40,335 nucleotides of DNA from Nitrospiraceae bacterium (GTDB lineage: Bacteria; Nitrospirota; Thermodesulfovibrionia; UBA6902). Below the pieces are notes generated by a model. It was not told where the DNA came from. It ran no database searches and saw only the letters and a list, made by a program, of their open reading frames with translations. The translations under genes were made by a program, and so were the position numbers. The stretch is taken from the NCBI GenBank assembly GCA_003599505.1, contig QZKO01000044.1, positions 1 to 40,335 of the forward strand, written 5' to 3'. This document shows positions 16,720-25,310 of this stretch, in pieces. Within the stretch, counting starts at the first letter, position 1, and each line of letters begins with the position of its first letter.

Positions 16720-16907
16720 ACTGATTCTTTTTCCACTACCTCAAGTATCTTTTTACCGTTATAGCTCCCGCAGCTCATGCACACCCTGTGCGGCAGCCTG
16801 GGTTCCCGGCATTCAGGGCAGACAGAGACGCCGGGCAACTGGATCTTCCAGTTTGCGCGCCTTTTGTCCCTCCTGGCTTTTGAGTGTCGTGACGTTGGAT
16901 TCGGCAT
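16716..16907 (-). CDS. rpmF: 50S ribosomal protein L32
   Basis: 63 aa. MPNPTSRHSKARRDKRRANW is the classic start, and a zinc ribbon CPEC...CMSC follows. AAGGAG precedes the ATG. It sits between the DUF177 gene and plsX, the standard bacterial order. Confidence 0.97.
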   Translation of the reverse strand: MPNPTSRHSKARRDKRRANWKIQLPGVSVCPECREPRLPHRVCMSCGSYNGKKILEVVEKESV

Positions 16908-16918
16908 AATTACTCCTT

Positions 16919-17431
16919 TCAGTCTTTCAATAGTTCCTTGAACTTTTCGAGCGGAGCGAGCCTGGGATCAATTTCCTCTTTCCTGCAACCGCATGGACCC
17001 TCGTTCAAATCCTTCCCGCAGAAGGGACACAGTCCCGGGCAATCATCCCGGCACAGGGGTTTCATGGGAACAGCAAGGAGGACCTGCTCCTTTACCAGCT
17101 CCGTAACGTCCAATTCATCATCGGTATAAAAACCGAGGTCTAAGTCCTTATTCGTTAATTCCTGCTCCTTCCCTCCGCCTGGTTCCTCAGCAGGGAGATA
17201 CTCCTCTCTGAAGGTCAGGTCCAGCGGCAATAATGAGTCCTTTAAACAGCGGCTGCATTTAACAGTTACGGAGGTCCTTACAGCGCCTTCAACCAGGAGT
17301 CTTTTCCCGAACCTGAATATTTTAATCAGGACATGAGCGATGCCCGGTCCTGTATGATCATTTATTACTACCGGCAGGTCCGCTTCCTGCAGCAGGCCTT
17401 CTTCAGGAATATCGGGAACGCGTATTTTCAT
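16919..17431 (-). CDS. DUF177 (YceD-like) protein
   Basis: Conserved partner of rpmF; the plant and E. coli relatives are needed for 23S rRNA accumulation. About 170 aa with CSRC in the middle and a Cys-rich region CRDDCPGLCPFCGKDLNEGPCGC near the C-terminus, probably a zinc site, typical of forms outside the gammaproteobacteria. I chose the ATG at 17431 (MKIRVPDIPEEG) over the one at 17464, whose 11 extra residues look unlike the family. It is first in the rpmF-plsX-fabH unit. Confidence 0.88.
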   Translation of the reverse strand: MKIRVPDIPEEGLLQEADLPVVINDHTGPGIAHVLIKIFRFGKRLLVEGAVRTSVTVKCSRCLKDSLLPLDLTFREEYLPAEEPGGGKEQELTNKDLDLGFYTDDELDVTELVKEQVLLAVPMKPLCRDDCPGLCPFCGKDLNEGPCGCRKEEIDPRLAPLEKFKELLKD

Positions 17432-17511
17432 ATCAGAATCCCTTGAATTAACGTAGCTTATCATTATACGGAGTGGTCCGGTTACTTGTCAAATGAAGTA
17501 CGGCGCCTTTT

Positions 17512-17520
17512 TGATATAAT
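17512..17520 (+). promoter_or_regulatory. extended -10 promoter of the histidine kinase gene
   Basis: TGATATAAT, that is TGn followed by a perfect TATAAT. No convincing -35 is present 17 bp upstream, which is usual for extended -10 promoters. The kinase ATG is 26 bp further on. Confidence 0.6.
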
Positions 17521-17546
17521 GAAACCAGGGAGGCGCTTCATACAAT

Positions 17547-19451
17547 ATGATAAATTTTTTCAACCCTGCCGTGAAGTTGATGGACCGTCTCAGGTACCCC
17601 AGGAAGATGGCCGTCATTGCCTTTGTATTCTCGGTCCCTCTCCTCTTGTTTATGTACCTTCTTATCACCGAAATAAACGCGGACATCCATTTCGCCGAAA
17701 AAGAAAAGCTCGGCGCAAAATACAATGAGGCCGTGATGAGATTTGTGCGGGACGTACAGCAGCACCGGGGGATGTCCAATGCCTTCCTGACCGGAGACGC
17801 CTCTTTCAGGGCAAAGATTATCGAAAAGCAGTCGCACGTGGATAATGATATCAAAGCCGTCTTTGAGCTCGATAAAAAATACGGGTCCTGGGTCCCCATA
17901 ATTGATGAGTGGAATGATATAGCGGAAAAATGGCGCATCCTCGGCAGCCGGGTATTTGCCCTGCGGGCGGAAGACAGCTTCAGCCGGCATACTTCACTTA
18001 TTGACGACATTTTAACGCTGATGGTCCGTATTGCGGACATCTCAAATCTGACCCTCGACCCGGCCATTGAGAGTCATTACCTGATGGACACGGCGGTGAA
18101 CAAGCTCCCTCTGGCGGGTGAATACTCAGGCGAGATCAGGGGGTTCGGATTGGCCTCAATCGTGTCCCGAAAGATCTCACCTGAGGAAAAGGCCCGTCTG
18201 ACCATTTTGTCGAGTCTTGGCAGATTGACAATGCAGAAGGTCGACAGCAACATGCAGAAGGTCTTTCAGAAAGACCCTGACATAATTGCCGTGACAGGAG
18301 ACCGCCTCAGAGAATCAGGCCTCAGGATATACGGGGCGCTTGATCTGCTCGAAAACAGGGTCATCAACGCGAAGGCGATAAATATCAGACCTTCCGAATA
18401 CTTTGAGGCCTTTTCCAGGGCGGACGACGCTATCCTGAAATTGCACGAGGGCGTTACGTCCGCCCTGAATACTGTGCTGGAGAAGCGCATAAACGGTCTG
18501 ACGTGGAAGAGAAACCTGATTGAATCGACCGCAATACTTTCTTTCCTGGTCACCTTCTATCTTTTTATGGGAAGCTACCTTTCGGTAACCGGTTCACTCT
18601 CAGGACTGACACGGGCGTCAAAGCGTATCGGCGGCGGAGACATGGATGTGAAAGTCTCCCTTAAGGCAAAAGATGAAATGGAGGAACTGGCTGACAGCTT
18701 TAATGATATGGCAAAGAAGCTTTCTCAGGTGATGGGAGAAATAAAGCGTTCCAACGCAGAGCTTGAGCACTTCGCCTATTTAGCTTCTCATGACCTTAAG
18801 TCCCCGCTTCTGGCGATAGGAAGCGATCTCAAGCTCTTTCAGCGGCGATATAAAGGAAAGCTGGACGCGGAAGCGGACCTCTTTATTTCGGACGCGATAA
18901 AGAGCACGCTCCGCATGGAGCGGCTTATCAGCGACCTGCTGACTTATTCGAGGGTGGGGACGCGCGGAAGTCCGTTTGAGCGGACGGATTGTTCCGAGGC
19001 GCTGGATGCCGCGATCTCAAATCTCAAGGTCGCCGTCGAAGACAGCGGCGCTGAAATAACTCACGATGCGCTGCCCGAAGTGACAGCCGACTCCATTCAG
19101 ATTGTCCAGTTGTTCCAGAACCTGATAGGGAACGCCATCAGGTTTCACGGCGAGGCGCCTCCGCGCGTTCACATATCCGCCGCGCTCAGGGACAGGGAAT
19201 GGGTCTTCTCAGTCATAGACAACGGGATCGGCATTCATCCTGAGCACACAGAGAAAATCTTTGAAATATTCCATCGCGCCCATGGAGAAAAATACGACGG
19301 CACAGGGATGGGACTTGCGATCTGCAAGAAAATCGCGGAGCGCCACGGCGGGCGCATATGGGTGGAGTCGGAGCCGGGCAAAGGGTCGACCTTTTATTTC
19401 ACCTTGCCGGTCATGGATAAAGGTAAGGCAGAAAGGCCTGTCCATGACTAA
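17547..19451 (+). CDS. membrane sensor histidine kinase with all-helical periplasmic domain
   Basis: 634 aa. A membrane helix at about residues 22-42, a helical extracytoplasmic domain of about 280 residues resembling the NIT (nitrate/nitrite-sensing) type, including the QQHRGMSNAFLTGD stretch, a second helix at about 325-350, then HAMP, the phospho-acceptor His415 in LASHDLKSPL, and an HATPase domain with NLIGNAIRF, DNGIGI and GTGMGLAICKK. It would sense a ligand and phosphorylate an unknown response regulator; none is encoded nearby. The ribosome site GGGAGG is 13 bases before the ATG, somewhat far. The sensory domain assignment is by pattern only. Confidence 0.88.
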   Translation: MINFFNPAVKLMDRLRYPRKMAVIAFVFSVPLLLFMYLLITEINADIHFAEKEKLGAKYNEAVMRFVRDVQQHRGMSNAFLTGDASFRAKIIEKQSHVDNDIKAVFELDKKYGSWVPIIDEWNDIAEKWRILGSRVFALRAEDSFSRHTSLIDDILTLMVRIADISNLTLDPAIESHYLMDTAVNKLPLAGEYSGEIRGFGLASIVSRKISPEEKARLTILSSLGRLTMQKVDSNMQKVFQKDPDIIAVTGDRLRESGLRIYGALDLLENRVINAKAINIRPSEYFEAFSRADDAILKLHEGVTSALNTVLEKRINGLTWKRNLIESTAILSFLVTFYLFMGSYLSVTGSLSGLTRASKRIGGGDMDVKVSLKAKDEMEELADSFNDMAKKLSQVMGEIKRSNAELEHFAYLASHDLKSPLLAIGSDLKLFQRRYKGKLDAEADLFISDAIKSTLRMERLISDLLTYSRVGTRGSPFERTDCSEALDAAISNLKVAVEDSGAEITHDALPEVTADSIQIVQLFQNLIGNAIRFHGEAPPRVHISAALRDREWVFSVIDNGIGIHPEHTEKIFEIFHRAHGEKYDGTGMGLAICKKIAERHGGRIWVESEPGKGSTFYFTLPVMDKGKAERPVHD

Positions 19452-19460
19452 GAGGGATCG

Positions 19461-19507
19461 GGGCTTGAAAATGTCCTTGCCCCCTCTCCTTTTCCACTTT
19501 CAAGCCC
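19461..19507. terminator. inverted repeat between convergent genes, possible terminator
   Basis: GGGCTTGAAA (19461-19470) pairs perfectly with TTTCAAGCCC (19498-19507) around a 27-nt C/T-rich loop, just after the kinase gene. There is no clear T-run, so it could equally be a dispersed repeat. Confidence 0.4.
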
Positions 19508-19530
19508 TGACCCCTTGCCTTCCCTGACGG

Positions 19531-20007
19531 CTACCATGCCGGCTTGAGAGGAATAGCAGCGAAAACCGCGTTCCACACTTTGAGGAAGCGTTCCACGGCT
19601 GTGTCCTTCCCGAGTTGCGCAGGGTCATACAGGTTGACATTGTGGTGCGTGCTGCCGACTCTCACGTCGAGTTGGAGGGCAGGCTTGTGAATGGCGAGGA
19701 CCTTCGGCTCGAGTTTCGGGGGAAGCTCGAAGAAGTGTTCACTTGTGGCCGCCTTTCGGATTGCTTCGATCGCCGCATCATTTAAATCAAAACGCGCCAT
19801 CAAGCTTCCGCCAGGATTGCCCATATAGAGCACTGTGAGTGACACGCGCCCCTCCGGTGTCATCGTGAGCACCCACGATTCGCCGTATGGCCCAGCATTG
19901 CTCATGAAAGCGGTCACGACGACCAGCGGCTTTTCTTGAGCAGTAGCCACCCCGAGGCCAAGCGTCAGAAGAGTGGCAATCATGGCGAACTGAAATAGTT
20001 GCTTCAT
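19531..20007 (-). CDS. small secreted protein, unknown function
   Basis: 158 aa from the ATG at 20007 (AAGGACC upstream). A signal peptide ends near VATAQ at residue 24. The mature part has alternating beta-like stretches (SWVLTMTPEGRVSLTVLYMG, ALQLDVRVGSTHHNVNLYD) and no Cys. A longer reading frame to 20325 is open but codes for unlikely low-complexity sequence. I do not recognise a family. It lies in a small accessory patch between the kinase and HicAB. Confidence 0.65.
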   Translation of the reverse strand: MKQLFQFAMIATLLTLGLGVATAQEKPLVVVTAFMSNAGPYGESWVLTMTPEGRVSLTVLYMGNPGGSLMARFDLNDAAIEAIRKAATSEHFFELPPKLEPKVLAIHKPALQLDVRVGSTHHNVNLYDPAQLGKDTAVERFLKVWNAVFAAIPLKPAW

Positions 20008-20156
20008 TCTTGTGGTCCTTTTCAACTTTGCCAGGCCGTCTAACGAGTCTATACTATGCAGTAGGAACGGTAAAAAGAACCCGGAATTAGCTGATAGAAA
20101 ATTATAAACTTCCCTGTGGCCGTTTGTCACGAAAAAAATACAAAAGGAGGACAGGC

Positions 20157-20300
20157 ATGAAGTACCGGACGTGCAGGAAGCACCAGGACAATAAGAGGCT
20201 GATAGCGGGGAAGAAGGTGGCCGGGATATATCCGGCAAAAGAGGGTAACTTTGGGGACGTACGTTCTTACGATGCTTATTTTTCTGACTTTTTGTCATAG
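20157..20300 (+). CDS. possible 47-aa ORF running into a MITE-like element
   Basis: An AAAAGGAGG ribosome site lies six bases before the ATG. The peptide is basic at first (KYRTCRKHQDNKRLIAGKK) and enters the left inverted repeat of the element at about residue 31, where its stop is eventually supplied. It may be the truncated start of a gene cut by the insertion. The rest of 20008-20367 holds no other gene that I can support. Confidence 0.3.
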   Translation: MKYRTCRKHQDNKRLIAGKKVAGIYPAKEGNFGDVRSYDAYFSDFLS

Positions 20301-20337
20301 CGCCGCAATGCACTCTGAGAACCAACGTCCCTAAAGT
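20248..20337. mobile_element. 90-bp MITE-like element with 20-bp terminal inverted repeats
   Basis: ACTTTGGGGACGTACGTTCT (20248-20267) and the complement of 20318-20337 match at 17 of 20 bases. The inside is 50 bp and codes for nothing. No clear target duplication is seen. The ends resemble those of small transposase-mobilised or REP-type elements, but no transposase is in the window. Confidence 0.6.
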
Positions 20338-20367
20338 CTCTTCATGATAATATCCGCGCCAGGCAGC

Positions 20368-20580
20368 TCAGGCGTACATTAATCGACCTCTGGGCTGCGG
20401 TATCGGTCGTTTCAATTCCTTTGCCGTCTCAATCCATTCCTGTATGATAATCTCAACGTTCGAGAGGGCTTCCTGATACGTCTTACCATCAGCCATACAG
20501 CCGGGCAATTCCGGCACCTCTGCGATATATGCCCGATCCTCAGCACTCCAATAAATTACTATCTCGTATCTACTTTTCAC
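20368..20580 (-). CDS. hicB: HicB-family antitoxin
   Basis: 70 aa with the partial RNase H-like fold of HicB: YEIVIYWSAEDRAYIAEVPELPGCMADGKTYQEAL. It would neutralise HicA. It is the short form without an obvious C-terminal DNA-binding domain, ending in RPIPQPRG. It overlaps hicA by 11 bp. Confidence 0.88.
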   Translation of the reverse strand: MKSRYEIVIYWSAEDRAYIAEVPELPGCMADGKTYQEALSNVEIIIQEWIETAKELKRPIPQPRGRLMYA

Positions 20581-20836
20581 CTTTCTCCTCTAACTGCAAT
20601 TTATATTTTACCATGAGATTTCGCACCTGCTTAACCTGATACTGTTTTGCCTTTGAGCCTTTGGGCTGCAGGTTCAGGATTTCTTCGATACCATCTCTTG
20701 TAAAAATATGATGATCGCCCCGAATCCGCTCATTAAAACCGAACTTTTTCAATAAGTGACAAAGTTCTGAAAAAGAAATATCTGCATCCGATGCTCCACG
20801 AAGTATTTTTAACAGTAATTTATCATACTTACCCAT
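20570..20836 (-). CDS. hicA: HicA-family toxin
   Basis: 88 aa, a small double-stranded-RNA-binding-like mRNA interferase. The segment FSELCHLLKKFGFNERIRGD is followed by HHIF with the active His, and QVKQVRNLM near the C-terminus. The order hicA-hicB with overlap is standard. The pair lies next to a MITE-like element, as such modules often do. Confidence 0.85.
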   Translation of the reverse strand: MGKYDKLLLKILRGASDADISFSELCHLLKKFGFNERIRGDHHIFTRDGIEEILNLQPKGSKAKQYQVKQVRNLMVKYKLQLEEKGEK

Positions 20837-20859
20837 TTTATTTTAAGATCGTGCGGTTA

Positions 20860-20875
20860 ATCAGCATATGTTGAT
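20860..20875. promoter_or_regulatory. candidate hicAB operator
   Basis: ATCAGCATATGTTGAT, a palindrome with 14 of 16 positions symmetric, 24 bp upstream of hicA. This is the usual position for autoregulation by toxin-antitoxin complexes. Confidence 0.45.
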
Positions 20876-20992
20876 AAGAACCAGTCTTACTTTAAAAAAA
20901 GATTATTGAAAAAGCAATAAAAAAATACTATGGGATGAAACGTACAATTTCGACCTTCTTCCATGCCGGAAGAAAAGACATTTACTAACCTT

Positions 20993-21838
20993 CTACGACA
21001 CTATCTTCAAACTTATATCCGCCGCAGGAGCTGAATGCGTGAGGGCGCCGACGGATATCAGGTCTACGCCTGTTTCCGCGATTGAACGGACGTTTTCGAG
21101 AGTCACGTTTCCCGACGCTTCAATTACGACACCGGAATTTCTCCGCCTGATGACGCTCACGGCCTTCTTCATCTCGTCGACACTCATATTATCGAGCATG
21201 ATAATATCCGCGCCGGCAGAGAGCGCTTCTTTGACCCCGGCAATATTTCTAACCTCTACCTCGATTTTCAATAAATGATGCGCTTTTGAACGCGCTGCCT
21301 TTACCGCCTTCCCAACCCCTTCTGCCGCCGCGATATGATTGTCCTTGATGAGGACGCCGTCGAAGAGACCATAACGGTGATTGCGCCCGCCCCCGGTCCT
21401 CACCGCGTACTTGTCAAAGTACCTGAGTCCGGGGACCGTCTTTCTTGTGTCGACGATTTTCGTGCTGAAACCTTTTACGCTCTTAACATAATTGCCGGTA
21501 AGAGACGCTATCCCGGAAAGTCTCTGAAGGAGATTAAGTGCGGTCCTTTCGGCCATAAGCAGATTCGCAGTATTGCCGGTGAGTCTCGCGATAATGTCTC
21601 CCGCCTTTACCCTGCCGCCTTCTTTCTTGAGCGCCCTGAATTTAATTTTACTGTCCGTCAGATGAAAAACCCTTTCCACAAAAGGGAGCCCGGCAAGGAC
21701 AAAATCACTTTTTGCGATGATAACAGCGCGGGAAATATGGTTTTCAGGGATGAGAGAAGACGTAGTTACATCGCCGCTGCCGATGTCTTCGTGTAAAGCA
21801 TTGAGAAGGATGTTGTCTATAACATTTGAGCTATTCAT
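20993..21838 (-). CDS. nadC: nicotinate-nucleotide pyrophosphorylase (carboxylating)
   Basis: Converts quinolinate and PRPP to nicotinate mononucleotide in NAD synthesis. Family motifs: EDIGSGDVTT near the N-terminus, ERTALNLLQRLSGIAS, DTRKTVPGLR, the GGGRNHRYGL loop, KDNH, and the Glu/Asp residues in EVEVRN and MLDNMS. 281 aa. It follows the solenoid gene by 134 bp, the gap being filled by a hairpin repeat. Confidence 0.95.
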   Translation of the reverse strand: MNSSNVIDNILLNALHEDIGSGDVTTSSLIPENHISRAVIIAKSDFVLAGLPFVERVFHLTDSKIKFRALKKEGGRVKAGDIIARLTGNTANLLMAERTALNLLQRLSGIASLTGNYVKSVKGFSTKIVDTRKTVPGLRYFDKYAVRTGGGRNHRYGLFDGVLIKDNHIAAAEGVGKAVKAARSKAHHLLKIEVEVRNIAGVKEALSAGADIIMLDNMSVDEMKKAVSVIRRRNSGVVIEASGNVTLENVRSIAETGVDLISVGALTHSAPAADISLKIVS

Positions 21839-21851
21839 TGTATATCATTTG

Positions 21852-21967
21852 AAACACAGAGTCACAGAGGCATGGAGAAAGATATTGTAAATTGAAGATT
21901 GGAAATTTAAAATTTAAAATTTACAACTTCCAATTTCCAATTTCAAACTCTCCGTGTCTCTGTGTTT
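21852..21967. repeat. long hairpin with CACAGAG words
   Basis: AAACACAGAGTCACAGAG (21852-21869) pairs with 21950-21967 at 16 of 18 positions; inside, TTGAAGATTGGAAATT-type words pair again with AATTTCCAATTTCAA. The first 18 bases recur exactly at 34921-34938. Confidence 0.8.
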
Positions 21968-21972
21968 TATAT

Positions 21973-22458
21973 TTACTTTTTCATCAACAATTTCACCAGC
22001 CCGTACACTCCCCCGAGCGCCGCACCGAAGGCAAGGGCCGAGCGCCAGTCCAGGACCGTTTTTACGTTGCCTTCGACATTCCCGGCGATCATGATTAAAG
22101 AAGAGACATTTTCCGCCTTTATATTATTGGCCGCCATAACGCCGACATTGCTTTTACTGACTTCGTCAATACTGTCTCCCGCAATTGTTACAAGAGAACA
22201 GGATGAGTTCAATGAGGAATTCCCGGAAACGGAGACCATGTTGACGCTGTTTCTCATATTTAACGCCTCAGCCTTCACAACGCCCGCCGCGCTTTGAGTA
22301 ACATCGACCTTCTCCCCGTCGACTGTAAGGGCGCACACCTGCTGCATCTCAACATGTCCTCCCTCTACTGTGCGGAGTGAACTCTTTTTTATGTTAATAA
22401 ATTCCCCTTCTACTACCCGGGCCTCTCCTTCTTCCAGGACAACTGTTTCCTTACTCAT
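21973..22458 (-). CDS. tail-anchored repeat protein, probable beta-solenoid, unknown function
   Basis: 161 aa from the ATG at 22458 (GGAGG seven bases upstream), overlapping the valS stop by 8 bp (ATGAGTAA). Nearly the whole protein is eight or nine imperfect repeats of 15-16 residues ending in V-x-G, V-x-A or I-A-G with a small residue mid-repeat, for example GHVEMQQVCALTVDG and NNIKAENVSSLIMIAG. This periodicity suggests a narrow beta-helix, somewhat like bactofilins, but I cannot assign it to that family. The C-terminus is a membrane helix (ALAFGAALGGVYGLVKLLMKK), so the solenoid would face the cytoplasm. There is no signal peptide. Confidence 0.75.
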   Translation of the reverse strand: MSKETVVLEEGEARVVEGEFINIKKSSLRTVEGGHVEMQQVCALTVDGEKVDVTQSAAGVVKAEALNMRNSVNMVSVSGNSSLNSSCSLVTIAGDSIDEVSKSNVGVMAANNIKAENVSSLIMIAGNVEGNVKTVLDWRSALAFGAALGGVYGLVKLLMKK

Positions 22459-25123
22459 CGGACTTCCTCCATTGATCAAGTTTATCAATATTGTTCTGAA
22501 TGGATTTCAGCTTCTCCATATATTCATCATACTTCAATTTGTTTTCCTCTACCACCGCCGGAGGGGCCTTCCTCACAAAATTTTCGTTCGAAAGTTTTTT
22601 CCCGACAAATTGAATCTCCTCTTCGACTTTCCCCTTCTCTTTGGTCAGCCTTATGATTTCAGCGTCTATATCAAACAGTCCCTCAAGCGGGATGAATATC
22701 TCCATGTCGGGCCTGACCGCGGAGGCCGAGTTTTTCGGATGATGCACCTCTCTGCCTATTCTTACATCTTTTGTCCGCGCTAATTTCCCGATATAAGCGA
22801 CATTTTCGTTCAGGATATCCTCAGCGTTATTTGACGCCTTTATCAGGGCCTGAAGCTCAAGAGACGGAGACAGGTTCAGTTCTCCCCTGATGTTCCTGAT
22901 CCCGGTCACGGCATCCATAACGACGTTCATTTTCCTCTCGGCCTCCCTGTCCTCTGTCCCCTCCCCGGAAGAAGGGTATTTACGTATGCAGAGACTTTCC
23001 GTTTCTTTCCCGCGCGGCAACTGCTGCCATATCTCTTCCGTGATGAAAGGCATGACAGGATGGAGGAGCGCGAGTGATACTTCGAAGACGTGCACTAAAG
23101 TGCTGACGGCTATTTTCTTCGACTCCTGGTCCTCCCCGTACAATTCGGGTTTTATCATCTCGACATACCAGTCGCACAGCTCATGCCATATAAACTGGTA
23201 TAACGCGCCCGCGGCGTCATTGAACCTGTACTCTTCGAGTGACTTGCCGACTTCCGGAATTACAGATGAAAGGCGGCTCATTATCCACCTGTCCGCCAGG
23301 GTGGGGGCGGTCCGTAAATCGCCCTTATATATTTTCCGTACGGGCACAATCTCCGTTTCCTCTTTTACATTCATTGATATAAATCTCGCCACATTCCATA
23401 TCTTGTTCAGGAAATGCCTGTAACCCTCGACCCTCTGCTCGGAGAATTTGATGTCCCTCCCCTGCGCTGCATAAGCGGCAAGAGTAAACCTGAAGGCGTC
23501 CGTGCCGTATTTTTCCGTCATCTTCAGAGGGTCTACGACGTTGCCTTTTGACTTGCTCATCTTCTGGCCCTCCGCGTCCCTTATCAAGGCATGTATGTAA
23601 ACGTGCCTGAACGGTTCTTCTTTCATGAACTTCAACCCCATCATCATCATGCGGGCCACCCAGAAAAACAGGATGTCAAAGCCTGTTATGAGTACGCTCG
23701 TGGGGTAAAACGTCTTCAGGTCGTCAGTGTCATCAGGCCACCCGAGCGTGGAAAAAGGCCAGAGCGCCGATGAGAACCATGTGTCAAGGACGTCATCGTC
23801 CTGGACCGGCGCGGCGCTGCCGCATTTGCATTCAGCCGGGGTTTCTCTTGATACGATTATCTCTTCGCAATCCCTGCAATACCAGACAGGGATCCTGTGC
23901 CCCCACCATATCTGCCGGGATATGCACCAGTCTTTGATGTTCTCCATCCAGTCAAAGTAGCTGTTCTCCCATCCGGACGGGATGATCTTCACCTGTCCTT
24001 CTTTTACTGCCCTGATCGCCTCTTCGGCAAGGGGGGCGATTTTTACAAACCACTGCTTTGAAAGATACGGCTCGACAATTGTCTTGCACCTGTAACAGTG
24101 GCCGACCGCCATCGCGTGGTCAGTGACCTTTTCAAGCCGGCCGATGTCTTCGAGGTCCTTCAGCACGTTCTTCCTGCATTCAAACCTGTCCTGTCCCTTG
24201 TATGGGCCTGCCTCTTCCGACATCCTTCCTTCACCGGTCAGTATATTAATGAAAGGAAGATTATGCCTCTTCCCTATTTCAAAGTCATTCGGGTCATGCG
24301 CCGGCGTTACCTTGACGGCCCCTGTTCCGAAAGATGAATCGACAAAATCATCCGCTATAACCGGAATGTCCCTGTTGATTACCGGCAGCCTCACCTTTTT
24401 GCCTATCAGATGCCTGTATCTTTCGTCTTCGGGATTTACGGCGACCGCGGTATCGCCGAGATATGTTTCAGGCCTTGTTGTGGCGACCGTAATATGGCCC
24501 TCCTGGTCCGTGAAATTATATTTTATGTAATAAAGCTTGCCCTGCTTGTCTTCGTGCTCCACCTCAAGATCGGACAACGCGGTGTGGCATCTCGGACACC
24601 AGTTGATAAGATATTCCCCCCTGTATATCAGCCCTTCTTCATAAAGCCTGACAAATACTTCCCTCACCGCACGCGACAGCCCTTCATCAAGGGTAAACCT
24701 TTCCCGGCTCCAGTCACAGGAAGCCCCCATCACCTTCAACTGGTTTATGATCGTGCCGCCGTAGAGCTTCTTCCATTCCCATACCTTCTCAATAAACTTT
24801 TCCCTTCCGAGTTTGTGCCGGTCCGTGCCCTGTCTCTGAAGCTCCTTCTCAACAACGTTCTGTGTCGCGATCCCGGCATGGTCTGTCCCCGGCAGCCACA
24901 GGGTGTTGAACCCCGACATCCTCTTCCAGCGGATCATGATATCCTGAAGGGTAATATCGAGCGCGTGACCGATGTGCAGGGAGCCTGTAACGTTAGGAGG
25001 AGGGATGACTATGCAGTAGGCCGGCTTGTCGCTTTTTGACGCCGCCCTGAAGTAATCTTTCTCAATCCAGAAGTCGTACCACTTCTTTTCTATGTCTTTC
25101 GGCTCGTACCGTTTTTCAAGCAT
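22451..25123 (-). CDS. valS: valine--tRNA ligase
   Basis: Class Ia synthetase, 890 aa. HIGH motif in PPPNVTGSLHIGHAL, KMSKSKGNV as the ATP loop, zinc-type Cys pairs in WCPRCHT, HCYRCK and YCRDCE...CKCG, an editing domain with ATTRPETYLGDTAVAVNP, and the C-terminal coiled-coil arm ending at DKLDQW. An AGGAG is 12 bases before the ATG. Downstream of mutS on the same strand by 182 bp. Confidence 0.97.
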   Translation of the reverse strand: MLEKRYEPKDIEKKWYDFWIEKDYFRAASKSDKPAYCIVIPPPNVTGSLHIGHALDITLQDIMIRWKRMSGFNTLWLPGTDHAGIATQNVVEKELQRQGTDRHKLGREKFIEKVWEWKKLYGGTIINQLKVMGASCDWSRERFTLDEGLSRAVREVFVRLYEEGLIYRGEYLINWCPRCHTALSDLEVEHEDKQGKLYYIKYNFTDQEGHITVATTRPETYLGDTAVAVNPEDERYRHLIGKKVRLPVINRDIPVIADDFVDSSFGTGAVKVTPAHDPNDFEIGKRHNLPFINILTGEGRMSEEAGPYKGQDRFECRKNVLKDLEDIGRLEKVTDHAMAVGHCYRCKTIVEPYLSKQWFVKIAPLAEEAIRAVKEGQVKIIPSGWENSYFDWMENIKDWCISRQIWWGHRIPVWYCRDCEEIIVSRETPAECKCGSAAPVQDDDVLDTWFSSALWPFSTLGWPDDTDDLKTFYPTSVLITGFDILFFWVARMMMMGLKFMKEEPFRHVYIHALIRDAEGQKMSKSKGNVVDPLKMTEKYGTDAFRFTLAAYAAQGRDIKFSEQRVEGYRHFLNKIWNVARFISMNVKEETEIVPVRKIYKGDLRTAPTLADRWIMSRLSSVIPEVGKSLEEYRFNDAAGALYQFIWHELCDWYVEMIKPELYGEDQESKKIAVSTLVHVFEVSLALLHPVMPFITEEIWQQLPRGKETESLCIRKYPSSGEGTEDREAERKMNVVMDAVTGIRNIRGELNLSPSLELQALIKASNNAEDILNENVAYIGKLARTKDVRIGREVHHPKNSASAVRPDMEIFIPLEGLFDIDAEIIRLTKEKGKVEEEIQFVGKKLSNENFVRKAPPAVVEENKLKYDEYMEKLKSIQNNIDKLDQWRKSDE

Positions 25124-25279
25124 GTGCGGTCTTATCTCCTGTAAACTCTCTCTGAATTCCCTTCTTCAACCCCATCGCCTATGGCCTCTCGCCCCTTGCC
25201 TTTATTTCAAGAGATAATTTTGACATTTTACGAATGGTTATTTCAATGATGCGGAATCTATTGGGAATATCCGGATGAA

Positions 25280-25310
25280 TGCAGGGGCGACCCGGCGGGT
25301 CGCCCCTACA
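25280..25310. repeat. 31-nt palindrome at the mutS stop codon
   Basis: 15-1-15 palindrome with one mismatch, core AGGGGCGACCCG / CGGGTCGCCCCT (25283-25294, 25296-25307). The mutS stop TAG (25306-25308) lies inside its arm. It can also act as a hairpin after mutS. A sister copy lies just before the mutS start. Confidence 0.85.

Noticed and set aside
20038-20044. GTCTAAC, matching the attC RYYYAAC half-site, near the secreted orphan gene
   Set aside because: No complementary GTTRRRY half-site at a suitable distance and no integrase; seven bases match easily by chance.
20008-20325. N-terminal extension of the secreted protein at 19531
   Set aside because: The extension is Ser/Cys/Pro-rich, spans the MITE-like element and precedes a good internal signal peptide with its own ribosome site.
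20956-20974. TTCTTCC/GGAAGAA hairpin after nadC as a terminator
   Set aside because: There is a 7-bp stem with 5-nt loop but no T-run on the nadC strand, so it is not supported as a terminator.
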